Source: Maribacter sp. HTCC2170 (lineage in GTDB: Bacteria > Bacteroidota > Bacteroidia > Flavobacteriales > Flavobacteriaceae). Taken from it: 64,000 nucleotides of DNA. Where the stretch lies: positions 1,299,501 to 1,363,500 of the forward strand of contig NC_014472.1 in the NCBI RefSeq assembly GCF_000153165.2, in the 5' to 3' direction. Positions 33,864 to 44,415 of the stretch are shown piece after piece. Position 1 is the stretch's first letter; each line of letters begins with the position of its first letter. Under the pieces are notes generated by a model, which was not told the DNA's origin, ran no database searches, and saw only the letters and a program-made list of their open reading frames with translations. Both the position numbers and the translations under genes were made by a program.

Positions 33864-36800
33864 ATGAAAAATGCATTGTTCTTCATTGTTTTTCTAATGT
33901 TGGTGTCTTCATGCGAAAAAAAACACGACACCTTATTTACGAAACTAGATGCCCTAGAAACGGGTGTTGATTTTAAAAATGAATTAAACGAAACCCATAA
34001 ACACAATTATTTTACAAATCCATATATGTATTTGGGTGGAGGGGTTTCCGTAGGTGACATTAACAATGATGGTTTAGAAGATATCTTTTTTAGTGGGAAC
34101 ATGGTGCCTAACAAACTTTACCTTAATAAGGGCAACATGGAATTTGAAGATATTTCAGAAAATGCAGGGATTTTAGGTGATGAACGCTGGTTTACGGGAA
34201 CCACATTTGTAGATATAAACCGAGATGGTTACTTGGACATCTATTGTTCCGTCAATGGGAAATTTCCCCCACACAATAATTTGCTATATATCAACAATCA
34301 AGACAATACTTTTACTGAAAAAGCTTCGGAATATGGGATTGACTGTGATGGGAATAGTATTCAATCAACATTTTTCGATTATGATAAAGATGGGGATTTA
34401 GATCTATATGTAATAAACTATCCTCCAACTAGTTTTATTGCTCCAGTTCCATATTATGCACATAAACTAGAAAACCATGAATTAAGTGAATCTGACCGCC
34501 TTTTCCGTAATGATAATGGACATTTTACCGATGTAACTATTGATGCCGGACTGAGTAATTTTGGATTAAGTCTTGGTGTAGTTGCAGCTGATGTGAATAA
34601 TGATGGGTACACCGATATTTTTGTTTCAAATGATTTCAATGCCCCTGACTTCTTATATATCAATAATCAAGACGGCACTTTTACAAATCAGATAGACACT
34701 AGCCTACAGCAAACCTCATTCTTTGGAATGGGTGCTGAGATTGCTGATTTTAACAATGATGGGCATATGGACATTTTTCAATTGGATATGTCAGCAGCAG
34801 ATCATTTTCGCTCAAAGGCCAATATGTCATCAATGAATCCTGATGCCTTTTATCAATCTGTAAATATAGGGCTGCATCATCAATACATGCAAAACTCACT
34901 TCAATTGAATCGCGGCAATTCTAATGGTGAGCTTCCTGTATTCAGTAACGTTTCACGCTTGGCCGGTGTTTCATCCACTGATTGGAGTTGGGGTGGCTTA
35001 CTTGCCGATTTCGATAACGATGGATGGAAAGACCTCTTTGTTACTAATGGTATTAGACGTGATGTTAACAATAAAGATTTTTATGGCAAATACAGAGCAT
35101 TCTTCGACAAATTGGAAAACTCCCCTGACTACGAAAACAAGGAGGAAGAAGTAGGTCTCTTGAACTATTTAAATGAATTGCCTTCCGAACGTTTGAGCAA
35201 CTATATGTTTCAAAACGATCATGATCTTACCTTTACCAAAAGAACAAAAGACTGGGGCTTTGAAGAAAAAACTTTTTCAAATGGTGTTGCCTATTCAGAC
35301 TTGGATAATGATGGTGATCTTGATTTGGTCATTAATAATTTAGAGGACACTTCCAGTATTTATCGAAACAATAGTTCTGATACAAACCAGCTAACGATTA
35401 ATTTAAATGGGGATGGCAAGGTTTTACCCAATGAAAGCAAGGTTGCTCTCTATACTCCAGACGGAATACAGGTACAAGAGCATAATGTTGTGCGCGGCTA
35501 CATGTCCTCGGTAACACCTCTACTCCACTTTGGATTGGGGTCTACTAACAAAATTGACAGTGTCTTGGTTACCTGGCCAAATGGATCAATAACCAAGATG
35601 GATAATGTAAAAGCAAATCAAAGGTTGACCATTAATTATGATGATTCCAAGGCCTTTGCCCGTAGCTCTGATAAATCTAAAGACATTCCTAAACTCTTTA
35701 ACACCGTTGATGCTCCAGAATTAACTGTTCACGAAGAGAATCCTTTTAATGATTTTGATGTCGAGATTTTGCTTCCACATAAAAATACCACCTTGGGTCC
35801 TGCCCTGGCAACAGGAGATTTAAACAATGATGGATTGGATGATTATATCATTGGCAGTTCAATTGGTAAATCTGCCACAGTTTTTATTCAAGATGATAAG
35901 GGTGAATTTTCTGTTTTGCCCATTGCTGATTTGGTAGATGATAAATATTATGAGGATTTAGGTATTTTAATATTCGATGCTGACAATGATGGCGACAACG
36001 ATTTTTATATTGCCTCGGGCGGTAATGAGTTTGAAGCTGGTTCTCCTGGGTATGAAGATCGTTTTTATGAAAATTTGGGCGATAATAATTTTCGCAGGAA
36101 TGATGATACACTTCCAGATACAAAAATAAGTGGATTGGATGTGAGTGCATCAGATTTTGACCATGATGGAGACCTGGATTTGTTTGTAGGAGGGCGCTTG
36201 ATCCCCAAAAAATACCCTTATCCAGCGGATTCACGAATTTTAGAAAACGTAAGTGATGCCTCTGGACCAAGATTTGTGGAAGTAACAGAAAAGGTATTAC
36301 CAGAATTAAAGTCCCTGGGGCTAGTAACCGCCTCTAGTTGGGTTGATTTTGATAATGACGGATGGGAAGACCTTGTTCTGGTTGGAGAATGGATGCCAGT
36401 AAAATTTTTCAAAAATAATGGCGGATCATTCAAAGATGTATCCAATGAATTATTAAGTGATCCTTTATCCGGTTGGTGGTTCGATATCCAAAAAGGTGAT
36501 TTTGATAACGATGGCGATTTAGATCTTATTGTTGGGAATTTGGGGAAAAACTACAAATACCAAGCTAGCGCCGACAGGCCCTTTAAAATTTATTTGAATG
36601 ATTTTGATAGTAATGACCAAGTAGATATTGTTTTGGCCTACAAAAAAGGTGATATTGAACTTCCTGTTCGTGGCCGACAATGTTCTTCGCAACAAATGCC
36701 AGCGATTAAACATAAATTCAAAGATTATAATTCGTTTGCCAGTGCATCATTGAACCAGATTTATACGAGCAAATTACTTGATGAAGCATTAAGTTACGAG

Positions 36801-37172
36801 ATAACCTCTTTTGCTAGCATCTATCTTGAAAATAATAATGGAGCTTTCACAGCTAAACCGCTTCCCCAATTGGCACAATTTTCAAGTATAAATAAATTCG
36901 TGGTGAAAGACTTTGATTCAGATGGAAATCTAGATGTTGTATTAGCAGGTAACCTTTATAATTCAGAAGTGGAAACGCCAAGAAATGATTCAAGTTTCGG
37001 GCTATTTCTACAGGGAGATGGAGCCGGGAATTTCACTGCACAAACCATGCTTGACACAGGTTTGAAGATAGTTGGAGATGTGCGGGACATGGAGCTGCTC
37101 ACAAAAAATGGCAAAAACCACTTAATGGTCGCTAAAAATAACGCCCAACTGCAGCTTATAGAGATAAACTAA
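33864..37172 (+). CDS. FG-GAP/VCBS-repeat lipoprotein with ASPIC/UnbV-type domain
   Basis: This 1102-residue lipoprotein (lipobox LVSSC, Cys near 17) has many calcium-binding-like FG-GAP blades across its length, for example DINNDGLEDIFFSGN, DFNNDGHMDIFQLDMS and DFDHDGDLDLFVGGR. They form one or more beta-propellers. An ASPIC/UnbV-type segment (near residues 535-590) contains VRGYMSSVTPLLHFGLG and VTWPNGSI. In Bacteroidota such proteins often accompany susCD pairs and are thought to sit at the surface and bind substrate; an enzymatic role is not shown. It precedes the GH-D enzyme gene. Confidence 0.85.
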   Translation: MKNALFFIVFLMLVSSCEKKHDTLFTKLDALETGVDFKNELNETHKHNYFTNPYMYLGGGVSVGDINNDGLEDIFFSGNMVPNKLYLNKGNMEFEDISENAGILGDERWFTGTTFVDINRDGYLDIYCSVNGKFPPHNNLLYINNQDNTFTEKASEYGIDCDGNSIQSTFFDYDKDGDLDLYVINYPPTSFIAPVPYYAHKLENHELSESDRLFRNDNGHFTDVTIDAGLSNFGLSLGVVAADVNNDGYTDIFVSNDFNAPDFLYINNQDGTFTNQIDTSLQQTSFFGMGAEIADFNNDGHMDIFQLDMSAADHFRSKANMSSMNPDAFYQSVNIGLHHQYMQNSLQLNRGNSNGELPVFSNVSRLAGVSSTDWSWGGLLADFDNDGWKDLFVTNGIRRDVNNKDFYGKYRAFFDKLENSPDYENKEEEVGLLNYLNELPSERLSNYMFQNDHDLTFTKRTKDWGFEEKTFSNGVAYSDLDNDGDLDLVINNLEDTSSIYRNNSSDTNQLTINLNGDGKVLPNESKVALYTPDGIQVQEHNVVRGYMSSVTPLLHFGLGSTNKIDSVLVTWPNGSITKMDNVKANQRLTINYDDSKAFARSSDKSKDIPKLFNTVDAPELTVHEENPFNDFDVEILLPHKNTTLGPALATGDLNNDGLDDYIIGSSIGKSATVFIQDDKGEFSVLPIADLVDDKYYEDLGILIFDADNDGDNDFYIASGGNEFEAGSPGYEDRFYENLGDNNFRRNDDTLPDTKISGLDVSASDFDHDGDLDLFVGGRLIPKKYPYPADSRILENVSDASGPRFVEVTEKVLPELKSLGLVTASSWVDFDNDGWEDLVLVGEWMPVKFFKNNGGSFKDVSNELLSDPLSGWWFDIQKGDFDNDGDLDLIVGNLGKNYKYQASADRPFKIYLNDFDSNDQVDIVLAYKKGDIELPVRGRQCSSQQMPAIKHKFKDYNSFASASLNQIYTSKLLDEALSYEITSFASIYLENNNGAFTAKPLPQLAQFSSINKFVVKDFDSDGNLDVVLAGNLYNSEVETPRNDSSFGLFLQGDGAGNFTAQTMLDTGLKIVGDVRDMELLTKNGKNHLMVAKNNAQLQLIEIN

Positions 37173-37246
37173 AATCATAAGTATCTCTAGACTACTGAAT
37201 CGCGAATACTTTATATTCGTAAATCGTCTTATAACAAGATTCAAAT

Positions 37247-39094
37247 ATGAAAAATTGTATAAACACATTGCTAATTGTTTTCTCTTTAGTTGGCCAAGGA
37301 ATTGCTTTCGCGCAACAAAATGAACAAGATTTTGAATTAGCAGGTCACAAGATTCAACTTAAAGGGGATTTCGGTGAATTTGATACGACACTTGAAATTG
37401 AAAAAATAACTCAAGGACTAGAAATAGTAACCATTACCTTAAATCATACTGAAGGTGCACCACCACCAGAATTTTCATTGAATTGGGCATTGCCATCAAG
37501 CGACATTGCAGGGTATTGGAGTACGGGAAGTTTTAATGATAAAACAATTGGCCCAAGTTGGGGGCCATCGGCTGTTAAATCAATGTTGGCGAAACAAGCT
37601 CCTGTAATTACATTATTTGGTCATGATGACTCCAATCGACTTACATTTTCCGCTTCTGAAGCCCTCAATACGACTATCCTGAGCTCAGGAATTATGGAAG
37701 AAGATGGATTGGTCTATAACAAGGTGACCTTTTTCTCAGAAAAATATAGATCCCTTAAAACATATGAGGTTAAAGTGCGCTTTGACACTAGATCTCAATT
37801 GTATTCCAAAGCATTGAATCAAGTAGCCGACTGGTGGGCTTCTTTTGAGCTCTATACGCCGTCACAAGTGCCTGAAGTTGCACGAAAACCTGTTTATTCC
37901 AGCTGGTATAGCTACCATCAGAATGTTACGATGAAAAATCTGCTTGCTGAGTGTAGATTGGCCAAGAAAATGGGCTTTGAATCCATTATTGTAGATGATG
38001 GGTGGCAAACTCTCGATAGCAGTCGAGGCTATGCATATACTGGGGATTGGGAACCAGAGCGTATACCCGAAATGAAAGAATTTGTAGCTGCCGTACATGA
38101 TTTGGACATGAAATTCATGCTTTGGTATGGTGTTCCGTTTGTAGGTGAAAAATCGAAAGCCTATGAAAAAATGAAAGGTAAATTTCTAAGATATTGGGAT
38201 GGGCAAGGCACCTATGTTCTAGACCCAAGATATCCAGAAGTTAGGCAATTCATCATTCAGACCTATATTGACGCTACAGAAGCATGGGACCTTGATGGAT
38301 TCAAATTGGACTTTATTGGTCGATTTAATGCCGGTAATGATACCGAATTAACTAAGGAGAATGGCCGTGATTATGCTTCAGTAAATGAAGCTACAGATGT
38401 ACTGATGACAGATTTAATGAAATCATTGCAAGAGATTAAACCAGACATTATGATTGAGTTTAGGCAACCTTACGTAGGACCGGCCATGAGAAAATATGGC
38501 AATATGTTCAGGGCAACTGATTGCCCCAACCTTGCATCCGTGAATAGAATAAGGACTTCGGACCTTAGATTTTTAAGTGGTAATACTGCAGTACATTCTG
38601 ATATGTTGATGTGGCATTATGATGAACCTGTTGAGGTGGCTGCACTACAAATGTTAAATGTGATGTATTCTGTGCCTCAAATTTCTGTACGATTAGAGGA
38701 TATTCCTGAAGATCATTCTAAAATGATCAAACACTATACTTCTTACTGGCTAAATAATAGTGCGGTACTATTAGATGGCGAGTTCCATGCAATAAGTCCA
38801 TTAACCAATTACCCTGTATTGGAAGGTTGGAACAAAGACAAAAAAATAACTACCGTATTCAATGATCAAGTTGTTGAAATAAATCAAGAGAAATTCACCC
38901 ATATTGATGTATTGAATGCAAAAAGATCAACACGATTGATAATAGCTGCTACTGGAGTCGAAAGAAATTTTGATTATGTTATCAAAAACTGCCTTGGAGA
39001 GATAACAAGTGAAGATACCATTCAGATTACCCAAGGCACCCATACATTCGAGGTGCCGCCTTCAGGTTTAATTTCCTTTACCGCGAAGGATTAA
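37247..39094 (+). CDS. Alpha-galactosidase-like glycoside hydrolase (clan GH-D, GH36/GH27-type)
   Basis: This 615-residue secreted enzyme has a signal peptide near residue 25 (IAFAQQ). An N-terminal beta-sandwich (to about 200) precedes a TIM barrel with the family motifs GFESIIVDDGWQ, GLKLD-type nucleophile strand DGFKLDFI (Asp355), and acid/base strand FRATDCP (Asp425). A C-terminal beta domain follows. Clan GH-D enzymes cleave terminal alpha-galactosyl, and sometimes alpha-N-acetylgalactosaminyl or beta-arabinopyranosyl, residues with retention. Its position after susCD suggests an alpha-galactose-bearing glycan as substrate. Confidence 0.88.
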   Translation: MKNCINTLLIVFSLVGQGIAFAQQNEQDFELAGHKIQLKGDFGEFDTTLEIEKITQGLEIVTITLNHTEGAPPPEFSLNWALPSSDIAGYWSTGSFNDKTIGPSWGPSAVKSMLAKQAPVITLFGHDDSNRLTFSASEALNTTILSSGIMEEDGLVYNKVTFFSEKYRSLKTYEVKVRFDTRSQLYSKALNQVADWWASFELYTPSQVPEVARKPVYSSWYSYHQNVTMKNLLAECRLAKKMGFESIIVDDGWQTLDSSRGYAYTGDWEPERIPEMKEFVAAVHDLDMKFMLWYGVPFVGEKSKAYEKMKGKFLRYWDGQGTYVLDPRYPEVRQFIIQTYIDATEAWDLDGFKLDFIGRFNAGNDTELTKENGRDYASVNEATDVLMTDLMKSLQEIKPDIMIEFRQPYVGPAMRKYGNMFRATDCPNLASVNRIRTSDLRFLSGNTAVHSDMLMWHYDEPVEVAALQMLNVMYSVPQISVRLEDIPEDHSKMIKHYTSYWLNNSAVLLDGEFHAISPLTNYPVLEGWNKDKKITTVFNDQVVEINQEKFTHIDVLNAKRSTRLIIAATGVERNFDYVIKNCLGEITSEDTIQITQGTHTFEVPPSGLISFTAKD

Positions 39095-39154
39095 TAAAAG
39101 GAGACTCTAATTAGGGTCGTCTTATCAAATTATTGCTAGGCTGTATTAAAACTT

Positions 39155-42067
39155 ATGGTACTACAAAAAAAACATATTGGTAATACAAAAATCGTCCACA
39201 TATTATTTGTTTGGATGTTGTGTTCAATTCTACTTTCATGTAAAGATTCCAGGACGGCTTCTTTTGAAACGCCCCAATTGGATTTCAAGACTGGCGATAG
39301 TAACGGTTTTATACTTCCTGAAGAGTGGCAGGTAACACTATGGGCTGAATCCCCAGACCTATACAATCCAACAAATATAGATGTAGACATAAAAGGTAGA
39401 ATTTGGGTTACTGAAGCTGTAAACTACCGTGAATTTAATAATGCTTCCGACAAACGCCTCAGTTTTGAAAAAGGTGATAGAATAATGATTTTGGAAGACA
39501 CCGATGGGGATGGTGTAAGTGATTCCTCAAAGGTATTCGTTCAAGATAAAGACCTAGTAGCTCCCATGGGTATAGCAGTCATAGGTAACAAAGTAGTGGT
39601 TTCTTGCGCGCCAAATCTAATTGTTTATACAGATGAAAATGGTGATGACGTTCCTGACAAAAAGGAAATTTTTCTTACTGGGTTTGGTGGATTCGACCAT
39701 GATCATAGCCTTCATTCCGTTATTGCAGGTCCCGATGGAAAATGGTATTTCAACACTGGAAACGCCGGACCCCACATGGTTACCGACAAGTCAGGATGGC
39801 AGCTTCGGTCAGGAAGTGTTTATACGGGAGGAACTCCTTATAATGACGCTAACACCCCTGCTCAAGTAAGTGATGATGGGCATATCTGGGTAGGTGGATT
39901 AGCATTACGAATAAAAAATGATGGAAATGGGTTGGAAGTTGTAGGGCATAATTTCCGTAATGCCTATGAATTGGCCTTGGACTCTTTTGGTAACATGTGG
40001 CAAAATGACAATGATGATCAGGTAGAAACATGTAGGACCACTTGGTTAATGGAAGGTGGGAATGCAGGTTATTTTAGCCCGGATGGCTCAAGAACCTGGC
40101 AGGCAGACCGCAGACCAGGGCAAGATACATTTACCGCACACTGGCATCAAGATGACCCAGGAATTTTACCCGCAGGAGATAATACAGGTGCAGGATCACC
40201 AACTGGTGTTGTCGTTTACGAAGGAGATGCTTTTGGCTCAACATATAGAGGTGCCCTTATGAGCGCAGATGCTGGTAGAAATGTAATATTTGCATACCAA
40301 CCGAGTATGGACGAATCAGGGTTTAAACTTAAAAGACAGGATTTGATTACCTCAATGCAAGAATCTACAGAGGGGTATATCTGGAACGAGGTAGATGGTG
40401 ACAAGCGCAAATTGTTTAGACCTAGTGATGTAGCAGTAGGAACTGATGGCGCAATTTATATTGCAGATTGGTATGATCCGGTTGTTGGAGGACATCAGAT
40501 GATGGACAGTCTTGGTTATGGAAGAATTTATAGAATAACCCCTAAGAACAATAATTTAAGTATTCCTGATATTGATATAAATACTACAGAAGGGCAGATT
40601 TCGGCACTTTTAAATCCGGCAATAAACGTTAGAAATTTAGGATTTGAAAAATTGTTGAAAAATGGAGATTCTGCATTCGAAGAGGTAATAAAAATATTGG
40701 AAAGTTCAAATCCATATCATAAAGCAAGAGCAATATGGCTTTTGCCCCAATTCGGTGAAAAAGGTAAGAAAACAGTAGAAAAAATATTAAAAAATGACCC
40801 TAACCCCCGCTTAAGGGTTACCGCGTATAGGGCACTTAAACAATTCAAAACCAATTTACTACAATATGCCAGAATAGCCGTTGATGACCCCTCTCCGGCA
40901 GTAAGAAGGGAAGTTGCCATATCCTTAAGGGGTGTCCCTTGGATTAAAAGCAAAGTGCTAATTAATAAGCTAATTAAAAAATATAATGGCACTGATCGTT
41001 GGTATCTTGAAGCTCTAGGTATGGCTTTGGAAGGCAAAGAAGATATTGCCTATAAGAACATATTAAAGCAGTATAAAGACCCTTTGGTCTGGCCCACAAA
41101 CATAGCAAATATTGTATGGAGAATACACCCAAAATCTTCAATCTCTGCTTTGAAGGAGATGGCTATGTCCAAAAAACTAGTTGATAGTTTGAGAGTACTT
41201 GCTGTTGATGCAATTGCCTTTATTCCAGACACAGAAGCAGTTGCTGCCATGCTTGATATTCAAAAAAACGAAGAAGACAACAATATTGGTGAACTAGCTA
41301 AGTGGTGGGTTAGTTTTAGAGAAAATAATGAATGGTTCGCCCATTGGGACTGGAAAAACCTTGATAATAATAGTAAAACTCTGGTGATTCCAGAAGATAT
41401 TGCATTGCTTCAGGATAAAATACTCAGTCGAGGGTTATCTATCCAAGAACGGATAGAAGTAGGCAAGGAAATGGCAAGAAGTTTAATAGGAGCCAGGTTA
41501 CTTATTGGCCTAGCCTCCAATGAGAGTTTGTCCAAAGAAGTTTTAAACGGTATTTCCAGCACAATTCATAACAACCCTGAGTTGGAAATCAGAACATTGG
41601 CCAGCTCATACTTCAGAAAAAAAGACAAAAAGAAAATATCATTAAAAAATATTAATTCGCTAATTGGTGATGTTCATAAAGGTGAAAAACTCTTTATCTC
41701 AAAATGTGCTTCTTGTCATAAAATTGGCGATGTTGGGAATGATATAGGGCCTGTCTTAACCTCTATAGGTGAAAAGCTTGATATGACTGGACTTATTGAA
41801 GCCATCATAAACCCAAGTGCGGCTATCGTTTTTGGCTATGAATCTATAATGGTCAAAACTAAAAGCGGTCAGACATTTTACGGTTTCCTACTTTCAGAAG
41901 GAGAAACTACTATTATTAAAGATATGGCTGGAAATAAAACTGTACTCCTAAAAGCAGATATTGAAAGTAGCCAAAAGATGGGAGTTAGTATTATGCCCGA
42001 TGCTTTAACTTTAAACCTTAAGGAGCAGGAAATCGCAGACATCGGCAGCTACCTACTAAACTTATAG
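39155..42067 (+). CDS. PVC-type haem-binding lipoprotein: beta-propeller + HEAT repeats + cytochrome c domain
   Basis: This 970-residue lipoprotein has lipobox SILLSC (Cys near 29). Residues about 45-450 form a sugar/sorbosone-dehydrogenase-like beta-propeller (PTNIDVDIKGRIWVTEAVNYR, DGAIYIADWYDP). About 470-830 is helical HEAT-like repeat (RAIWLLPQFGEKGKK, DPSPAVRREVAISLRG). A monohaem cytochrome c domain has CASCH with Cys851, and its likely distal Met lies near the C-terminus. This architecture is called PVC-type haem-binding CxxCH protein. It probably oxidises a sugar or alcohol and passes electrons to its own haem. It is last in the glycan operon, which suggests oxidative processing of the released sugar. 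Confidence 0.85.
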   Translation: MVLQKKHIGNTKIVHILFVWMLCSILLSCKDSRTASFETPQLDFKTGDSNGFILPEEWQVTLWAESPDLYNPTNIDVDIKGRIWVTEAVNYREFNNASDKRLSFEKGDRIMILEDTDGDGVSDSSKVFVQDKDLVAPMGIAVIGNKVVVSCAPNLIVYTDENGDDVPDKKEIFLTGFGGFDHDHSLHSVIAGPDGKWYFNTGNAGPHMVTDKSGWQLRSGSVYTGGTPYNDANTPAQVSDDGHIWVGGLALRIKNDGNGLEVVGHNFRNAYELALDSFGNMWQNDNDDQVETCRTTWLMEGGNAGYFSPDGSRTWQADRRPGQDTFTAHWHQDDPGILPAGDNTGAGSPTGVVVYEGDAFGSTYRGALMSADAGRNVIFAYQPSMDESGFKLKRQDLITSMQESTEGYIWNEVDGDKRKLFRPSDVAVGTDGAIYIADWYDPVVGGHQMMDSLGYGRIYRITPKNNNLSIPDIDINTTEGQISALLNPAINVRNLGFEKLLKNGDSAFEEVIKILESSNPYHKARAIWLLPQFGEKGKKTVEKILKNDPNPRLRVTAYRALKQFKTNLLQYARIAVDDPSPAVRREVAISLRGVPWIKSKVLINKLIKKYNGTDRWYLEALGMALEGKEDIAYKNILKQYKDPLVWPTNIANIVWRIHPKSSISALKEMAMSKKLVDSLRVLAVDAIAFIPDTEAVAAMLDIQKNEEDNNIGELAKWWVSFRENNEWFAHWDWKNLDNNSKTLVIPEDIALLQDKILSRGLSIQERIEVGKEMARSLIGARLLIGLASNESLSKEVLNGISSTIHNNPELEIRTLASSYFRKKDKKKISLKNINSLIGDVHKGEKLFISKCASCHKIGDVGNDIGPVLTSIGEKLDMTGLIEAIINPSAAIVFGYESIMVKTKSGQTFYGFLLSEGETTIIKDMAGNKTVLLKADIESSQKMGVSIMPDALTLNLKEQEIADIGSYLLNL

Positions 42068-42078
42068 AAGTAGGTTCA

Positions 42079-43302
42079 TTACTTTAATTGATCTTCTGAA
42101 TATTTACCTATCAAATGTGTTCGAACATAAAAGGAAGTCTCCAAACTATCTTTATTCAACTGAACCATCATCGCCTTGGAGGCTTTTGTAGGCATATGAC
42201 ATGCAATACAGTTGTTGTTCATTTTGAGATTCTCCTCTTCTTGTTCAGAGCATAATGTGCTATTCATATTATGACAACTAATGCATTTAGAATTAAAATA
42301 GGCAGAATTATTTCTTTGATTTTTATGGGGGTCGTGACACGTAGTGCAATCCATGTTTTCGGATTGTTTAAAGCATTCACTACTTGTCAATAATCCATAT
42401 TGATTACCGTGCACGTCTAACTTATCGTTTGAAACCTTAGTTTCATAATTACGGGAATATTCGTTTAAATTTTCACCTGTAAGAAAAGAAAATGGTGTTC
42501 CCTTAATTAATTCTCTTCGTAAACCAGAGTGACATTGTGCACATGCATCTAAACGCTGTTGTCTTGATAAGTCCTTTATTTTAAGCATATATTTTGCTTC
42601 TTTTGCCTCTGGATTGGCTCTATGATAGACGACATGTTTTTTACTAGGTCTATGACATCGTTCACAATCAATACCATAAACCATCTTTTCCCTATTATAT
42701 GTATTATGTTTTTTAGAATTATTATTGTTTGCAAAGGTCATATGACATTTTAAACACGCATCTCCTATTGGTCTTGTATAATGATATGTTGGAAAACTAG
42801 GACTGTTAACCCAATCATCGGTAGGTGTGTAGTAAGAAACATGTAATTGGTAGAGCTCGTTGTTATCCCAAGTCAGGTATGACTGCCCTTTTACTCCAGA
42901 ACCAATTACAATATCAAATTTGGAAGGAAAAGTAGCTAAACTCCTATTTTTGATTTTCGTATGCTGAAATAAACTGTCTTCTTTTATTTTCATCTCAAAA
43001 GAAACGTCTTTGAGGTCCAATAAGTTTGACCCAGTCTTAAAACTTCCTAAGACATTACTGGTATCAGCAATTGCAGAAGTATTAAAATGAGCAGTTTCTA
43101 AATGAGTGCTATAAATTTCTGAATGGCATTCTATACAGGTATCTGAGCCCACAAAATGTTTCCCGCTAAAATGAGTTGCTACTTCCGAGGGATTAAAATA
43201 ATCTGACTCTTCTACAGGGTTCTTACAGTTATAGACAATAAAAACCATCAATACTATTAGTATCGAAAGAAAGATGTTAAGTAATAAGCTGTTATTCCTC
43301 AC
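42079..43302 (-). CDS. Seven-haem c-type cytochrome, membrane-anchored or lipoprotein
   Basis: This 407-residue protein has an N-terminal hydrophobic segment (about 8-25, ending VYNC, a possible lipobox) and seven CxxCH motifs: CIECH, CLKCH, CERCH, CAQCH, CTTCH, CISCH, CIACH. The intervening beta-rich region (about 90-190) is larger than in plain multihaem electron wires. It is a periplasmic or surface electron carrier or reductase; no specific enzymatic signature is recognised. It converges tail-to-tail (11 bases) with the haem-dehydrogenase gene, a plausible but unproven electron-transfer partner. Confidence 0.85.
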   Translation of the reverse strand: MRNNSLLLNIFLSILIVLMVFIVYNCKNPVEESDYFNPSEVATHFSGKHFVGSDTCIECHSEIYSTHLETAHFNTSAIADTSNVLGSFKTGSNLLDLKDVSFEMKIKEDSLFQHTKIKNRSLATFPSKFDIVIGSGVKGQSYLTWDNNELYQLHVSYYTPTDDWVNSPSFPTYHYTRPIGDACLKCHMTFANNNNSKKHNTYNREKMVYGIDCERCHRPSKKHVVYHRANPEAKEAKYMLKIKDLSRQQRLDACAQCHSGLRRELIKGTPFSFLTGENLNEYSRNYETKVSNDKLDVHGNQYGLLTSSECFKQSENMDCTTCHDPHKNQRNNSAYFNSKCISCHNMNSTLCSEQEEENLKMNNNCIACHMPTKASKAMMVQLNKDSLETSFYVRTHLIGKYSEDQLK

Positions 43303-43364
43303 TAATTAAATATAACTCATCTCTAAACATTATAAAAAAAGGAAGCAATAAAAAGAAAAAAATA

Positions 43365-44369
43365 CTAAACTTCCCTCTGCATCAAACTCTCACCAAAACC
43401 TCTTAAAAGCTCTTTTTTTTCATTCGATATATCCAAACTATTAAGCTTCCCAAAGGCCTTCTTGGTGTAGAATTCAATTTGGCTTTTTGTGTGCTTAACA
43501 GCACCAGTCGAGTGAAACATTTCCTTTATGGCCTCAACTTTTTCGCTTGGATCTTTTGGTTGAATGGAATAGAGGTCCAGAAGTTCATTTTTTTGTTCTT
43601 CATCTCCATTTTCCAACGCAGCCAAATACAATACTGTTTTTTTGTTTTCAATAATATCTCCTCCAACTTGTTTTCCAAACGTTTTTGGGTCTCCAAAAGC
43701 ATCTAGATAATCGTCTTGTAACTGAAATGCCAACCCTAAATTCTTTCCAAAATCATAAATGCAATCTTGATCAGTCGAAGAAGCGTTTGCAATTATTCCT
43801 CCCATTTTCATTGCCGCAGCCACCAAAACAGCAGTCTTATATTCAATCATCTTTAAATACTCGGGTACTGTAACATCCTCACGAGTCTCAAAATCAATAT
43901 CGTATTGTTGACCCTCACAGACTTCCAAGGCAGTTTTACTAAATAGTTGGGCCAATTCCCTAAATGTATCACTCTCGTAGTTTTCAAACAATTGGTAGGC
44001 CCTAATCAACATGGCATCCCCTGATAAAATGCCAGTATTTAAGTCCCATTTCTCGTGAACTGTCGGCTTTCCCCTGCGTAAAGGGGCATCATCCATAATA
44101 TCATCATGTACTAATGAGAAATTATGGAATATTTCGATAGCCAAGGCAGCATCCATGGCATTTATATGATCTTTACCAAAAACTTCAGTGGTCATCAAGG
44201 TGAGTACCGGGCGCAATCTTTTCCCACCTAATCCCAAAATATAAGACATCGGTTTATATAGATTAAGTGGCTCTCTGGTTTTGGCGTTTTTTTCCAAATA
44301 GGAAATAAACTCAGTTCTATAAAAATCAATTGAATGCATTACCCTTGTTTTTGCCAAAAATACGTCCAT
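43365..44369 (-). CDS. Polyprenyl diphosphate synthase (geranylgeranyl/farnesyl type)
   Basis: This 334-residue trans-isoprenyl diphosphate synthase shows the first Asp-rich motif DDIMDD (in SLVHDDIMDDAPLRRGKPTVH) and the second, LAFQLQDDYLD. Both bind Mg-diphosphate. The segment GGKRLRPVL is also family-typical. It condenses IPP with an allylic diphosphate to make a longer chain for quinones or carotenoids. Chain length cannot be called. The ATG at 44339 (MHSIDFYR) is an alternative start 10 residues in. A promoter-like TATTTTTG on the minus strand (44423-44416) with TTG 16 bases upstream lies before it. Confidence 0.93.
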   Translation of the reverse strand: MDVFLAKTRVMHSIDFYRTEFISYLEKNAKTREPLNLYKPMSYILGLGGKRLRPVLTLMTTEVFGKDHINAMDAALAIEIFHNFSLVHDDIMDDAPLRRGKPTVHEKWDLNTGILSGDAMLIRAYQLFENYESDTFRELAQLFSKTALEVCEGQQYDIDFETREDVTVPEYLKMIEYKTAVLVAAAMKMGGIIANASSTDQDCIYDFGKNLGLAFQLQDDYLDAFGDPKTFGKQVGGDIIENKKTVLYLAALENGDEEQKNELLDLYSIQPKDPSEKVEAIKEMFHSTGAVKHTKSQIEFYTKKAFGKLNSLDISNEKKELLRGFGESLMQREV

Positions 44370-44415
44370 TTTGACAAAACTCTTTTATCAAATTTGCATT
44401 AGAAATATTATTCTG

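Noticed and set aside
39096-39124. Terminator hairpin between the GH-D enzyme and the haem lipoprotein genes
   Set aside because: The stem GAGACTCTA/TAGGGTCGTC has mismatches and a loop too small to form well, and no T-run follows.
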